Origin: CAYPYI01 sp964415085 | Lineage (GTDB): Bacteria > Bacillota > Clostridia > Tissierellales > Tissierellaceae | NCBI GenBank assembly: GCA_964415085.1 | Contig: CAYPYI010000008.1 | Span: 1-43,596, forward strand | Direction of reading: 5' to 3' | DNA: 43,596 nt | Program-made: the position numbers and the translations under genes | The notes under the pieces: model-generated | What the model was told of the DNA's origin: nothing | What the model saw: the letters and a program-made list of their open reading frames with translations, nothing else | Databases searched by the model: none | In this document: positions 42,694 through 43,596 of the stretch, piece after piece | Numbering within the stretch: position 1 is the stretch's first letter | Layout: every line of letters starts with the position of its first letter

Positions 42694-43440
42694 TTAGTAT
42701 ATTTCAACCTTATTTTCTTTATTTAAAGCAAATATTCTTTGTAAATATTTTTCTTGTTGTTTTAATCTTAAATAGTTTTCTTCTAAAACTGGTTTTAAGT
42801 CTTCAAAAGATTCTATTCCTTCAGGTTTCTTTTCAAGTAACTCAATTATATGATAACCAAATTGAGTTTGAACTGGCTCAGATATTGTTCCAACTTCCAT
42901 TTCAAATGCAACATCTTCAAATTCTGGAACCATTTGTCCTCTTGCAAATTCTCCTAAATTTCCACCTACATCTTTAGATGGACATAAAGAATATTTTATA
43001 GCAGCATCTGCAAATGATAATCCTTCATTAATTTCTTTTAATATATCATTAGCTTCTTCTACTGTTTCAACTAAAATGTGATTTGCTACAGCTGTTTCTG
43101 GTTTTTTGTAGTTAGCTTTATTTTCTTCATAATAGTTCTTAAGTCCTTCTTCAGTAACCTCAACATCTTGTAATAGTTTTGTTAAAGCAAAGCTTTTTAA
43201 TAATTTATCTTCGGTGTCTATTAATAACTCTTTATATTCTTCAGTTTCATCAAGTTTATTTGATTTTGCATCTAAATATAATAATTCTTGATTTACAAGT
43301 TCCTCTACAATTCTTTTTCTTCCCTCGTCAGATTGGAATTGAGCTGCCATTTGTGGTCCTATGTCAGCTAAGAATCTATCAACATCTTTTTCTGTTATCT
43401 CAACATCATTTACTTTTGCTAATACTTTTTCATTACTCAA
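42694..43440 (-). CDS. Cytoplasmic parvulin-type peptidyl-prolyl isomerase
   Basis: The 248-residue protein has a SurA/PrsA-like N-terminal helical region (about 1-110) and a PpiC rotamase domain (about 115-210). Marks are ANHILVETVEEAN, FADAAIKYSLCPSKDVGGNLGEF and FGYHIIELL. There is no signal peptide or lipobox, so unlike PrsA it should act in the cytoplasm. TTG 43438-43440 (MSNEKVLAKV) is the best start, 6 nt after GGAGTG; a GTG at 43449 is part of that site. It is a separate transcription unit between the cold-shock gene terminator and its own. Confidence 0.9.
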   Translation of the reverse strand: MSNEKVLAKVNDVEITEKDVDRFLADIGPQMAAQFQSDEGRKRIVEELVNQELLYLDAKSNKLDETEEYKELLIDTEDKLLKSFALTKLLQDVEVTEEGLKNYYEENKANYKKPETAVANHILVETVEEANDILKEINEGLSFADAAIKYSLCPSKDVGGNLGEFARGQMVPEFEDVAFEMEVGTISEPVQTQFGYHIIELLEKKPEGIESFEDLKPVLEENYLRLKQQEKYLQRIFALNKENKVEIY

Positions 43441-43469
43441 CAAAATCACTCCATTTCTTATTTTAACTA

Positions 43470-43506
43470 TAAAAAACCTCTTAGAGACTTATCTCCAAGA
43501 GGTTTA
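43470..43506 (-). terminator. Terminator of the cold-shock protein gene
   Basis: Minus strand AAACCTCTTGGAGA...TCTCTAAGAGGTTT is followed by TTT. The stem has two blocks (AAACCTCTT/AAGAGGTTT and GGAGA/TCTC). It ends the partial gene at the right edge. Confidence 0.85.
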
Positions 43507-43521
43507 ATTTGTCTAATCAAA

Positions 43522-43596
43522 CTATATAATAGTTATATCTTCTGCTTGTAGACCTTTTTCTCCTTCAACTACTTCAAATTGATCACGCAAGACCAT
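43522..43596 (-). CDS. Cold-shock protein (CspA family), C-terminal fragment
   Basis: The last 24 codons read VLRDQFEVVEGEKGLQAEDI before TII and the stop at 43522-43524. This matches the final strands of CspA-type single-strand nucleic acid-binding proteins (F-x-V-x-EG-x-KG-x-QA). The 5' part, with the RNP1/RNP2 motifs, lies beyond the right edge. The ATG at 43594-43596 is probably internal, because a full Csp has about 66 residues. A terminator follows. Confidence 0.72.
   Translation of the reverse strand: MVLRDQFEVVEGEKGLQAEDITII

Noticed and set aside
1..43596. CRISPR arrays, insertion sequences, prophage, tRNA or rRNA genes
   Set aside because: No spaced direct repeats, transposase or integrase motifs, or tRNA/rRNA signatures were seen on reading the window.

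Overview
The window is AT-rich throughout (well under 35 % GC by eye), with strong GGAGG/GGAGTG ribosome binding sites, many TTG starts and short intergenic gaps. The gene content is that of an anaerobic Gram-positive Firmicute: class III ribonucleotide reductase (nrdD/nrdG), AddAB-type recombination nuclease, LrgAB, YtxH/DUF948 stress proteins, an FHA-FtsW/RodA-PBP cell wall cluster and a 6S RNA. A clostridial or Tissierellales-like organism fits best. That placement is inference from gene content, not from a marker gene. It is mostly chromosomal housekeeping sequence; no phage, insertion sequence, CRISPR array, rRNA or tRNA was seen.

Layout. 1-2867 (minus): lipid kinase, LacI-family regulator and a GDT1/TMEM165-type cation transporter that runs off the left edge. 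3026-3881 (minus): YtxH and DUF948 envelope proteins. 4067-8617 (plus): a heterodimeric ABC exporter pair and a PHP-family phosphatase. 8621-8833 (minus): an unlabelled RNA gene that I read as 6S RNA. 9043-9849 (plus): NAD kinase. 9905-14800 (minus): FHA protein, SEDS glycosyltransferase, class B PBP and PepF. 14925-18345 (plus): PspC protein, two alpha/beta hydrolases, RecX and a GIY-YIG protein. 18367-21953 (minus): a two-component system (response regulator broken by a frameshift, then histidine kinase) coupled to a large lipoprotein. 22059-33316 (minus): a tight run rluA-like, glsA, nagZ-like lipoprotein, addB, addA, ABC exporter; the exporter is interrupted by a 10-N assembly gap. 33408-33881 (plus): a small MltG-like protein without a catalytic domain. 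33921-36740 (minus): nrdD-nrdG behind a promoter with candidate NrdR boxes. 36878-43596 (minus): a hypothetical protein, RsuA-type pseudouridine synthase, radical SAM protein, HAD phosphatase, lrgAB, a RelA/SpoT-domain protein, a parvulin isomerase and the C-terminus of a cold-shock protein.

How the parts connect. The cell wall theme recurs: FHA/SEDS/PBP, NagZ-like hexosaminidase, MltG-like protein, LrgAB, and a two-component system whose promoter carries a WalR/PhoP-type direct repeat. Anaerobic life is shown by NrdDG and radical SAM enzymes. The most useful second looks are the frameshifted response regulator and its promoter repeat, the 6S RNA, the Cys-cluster extension on the GDT1-like transporter, the mutually exclusive hairpins ahead of the HAD gene, the NrdR-like boxes, and AddA and AddB subunits that both carry four-cysteine iron-staple motifs. 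I did not find a convincing wholly new multi-gene system.
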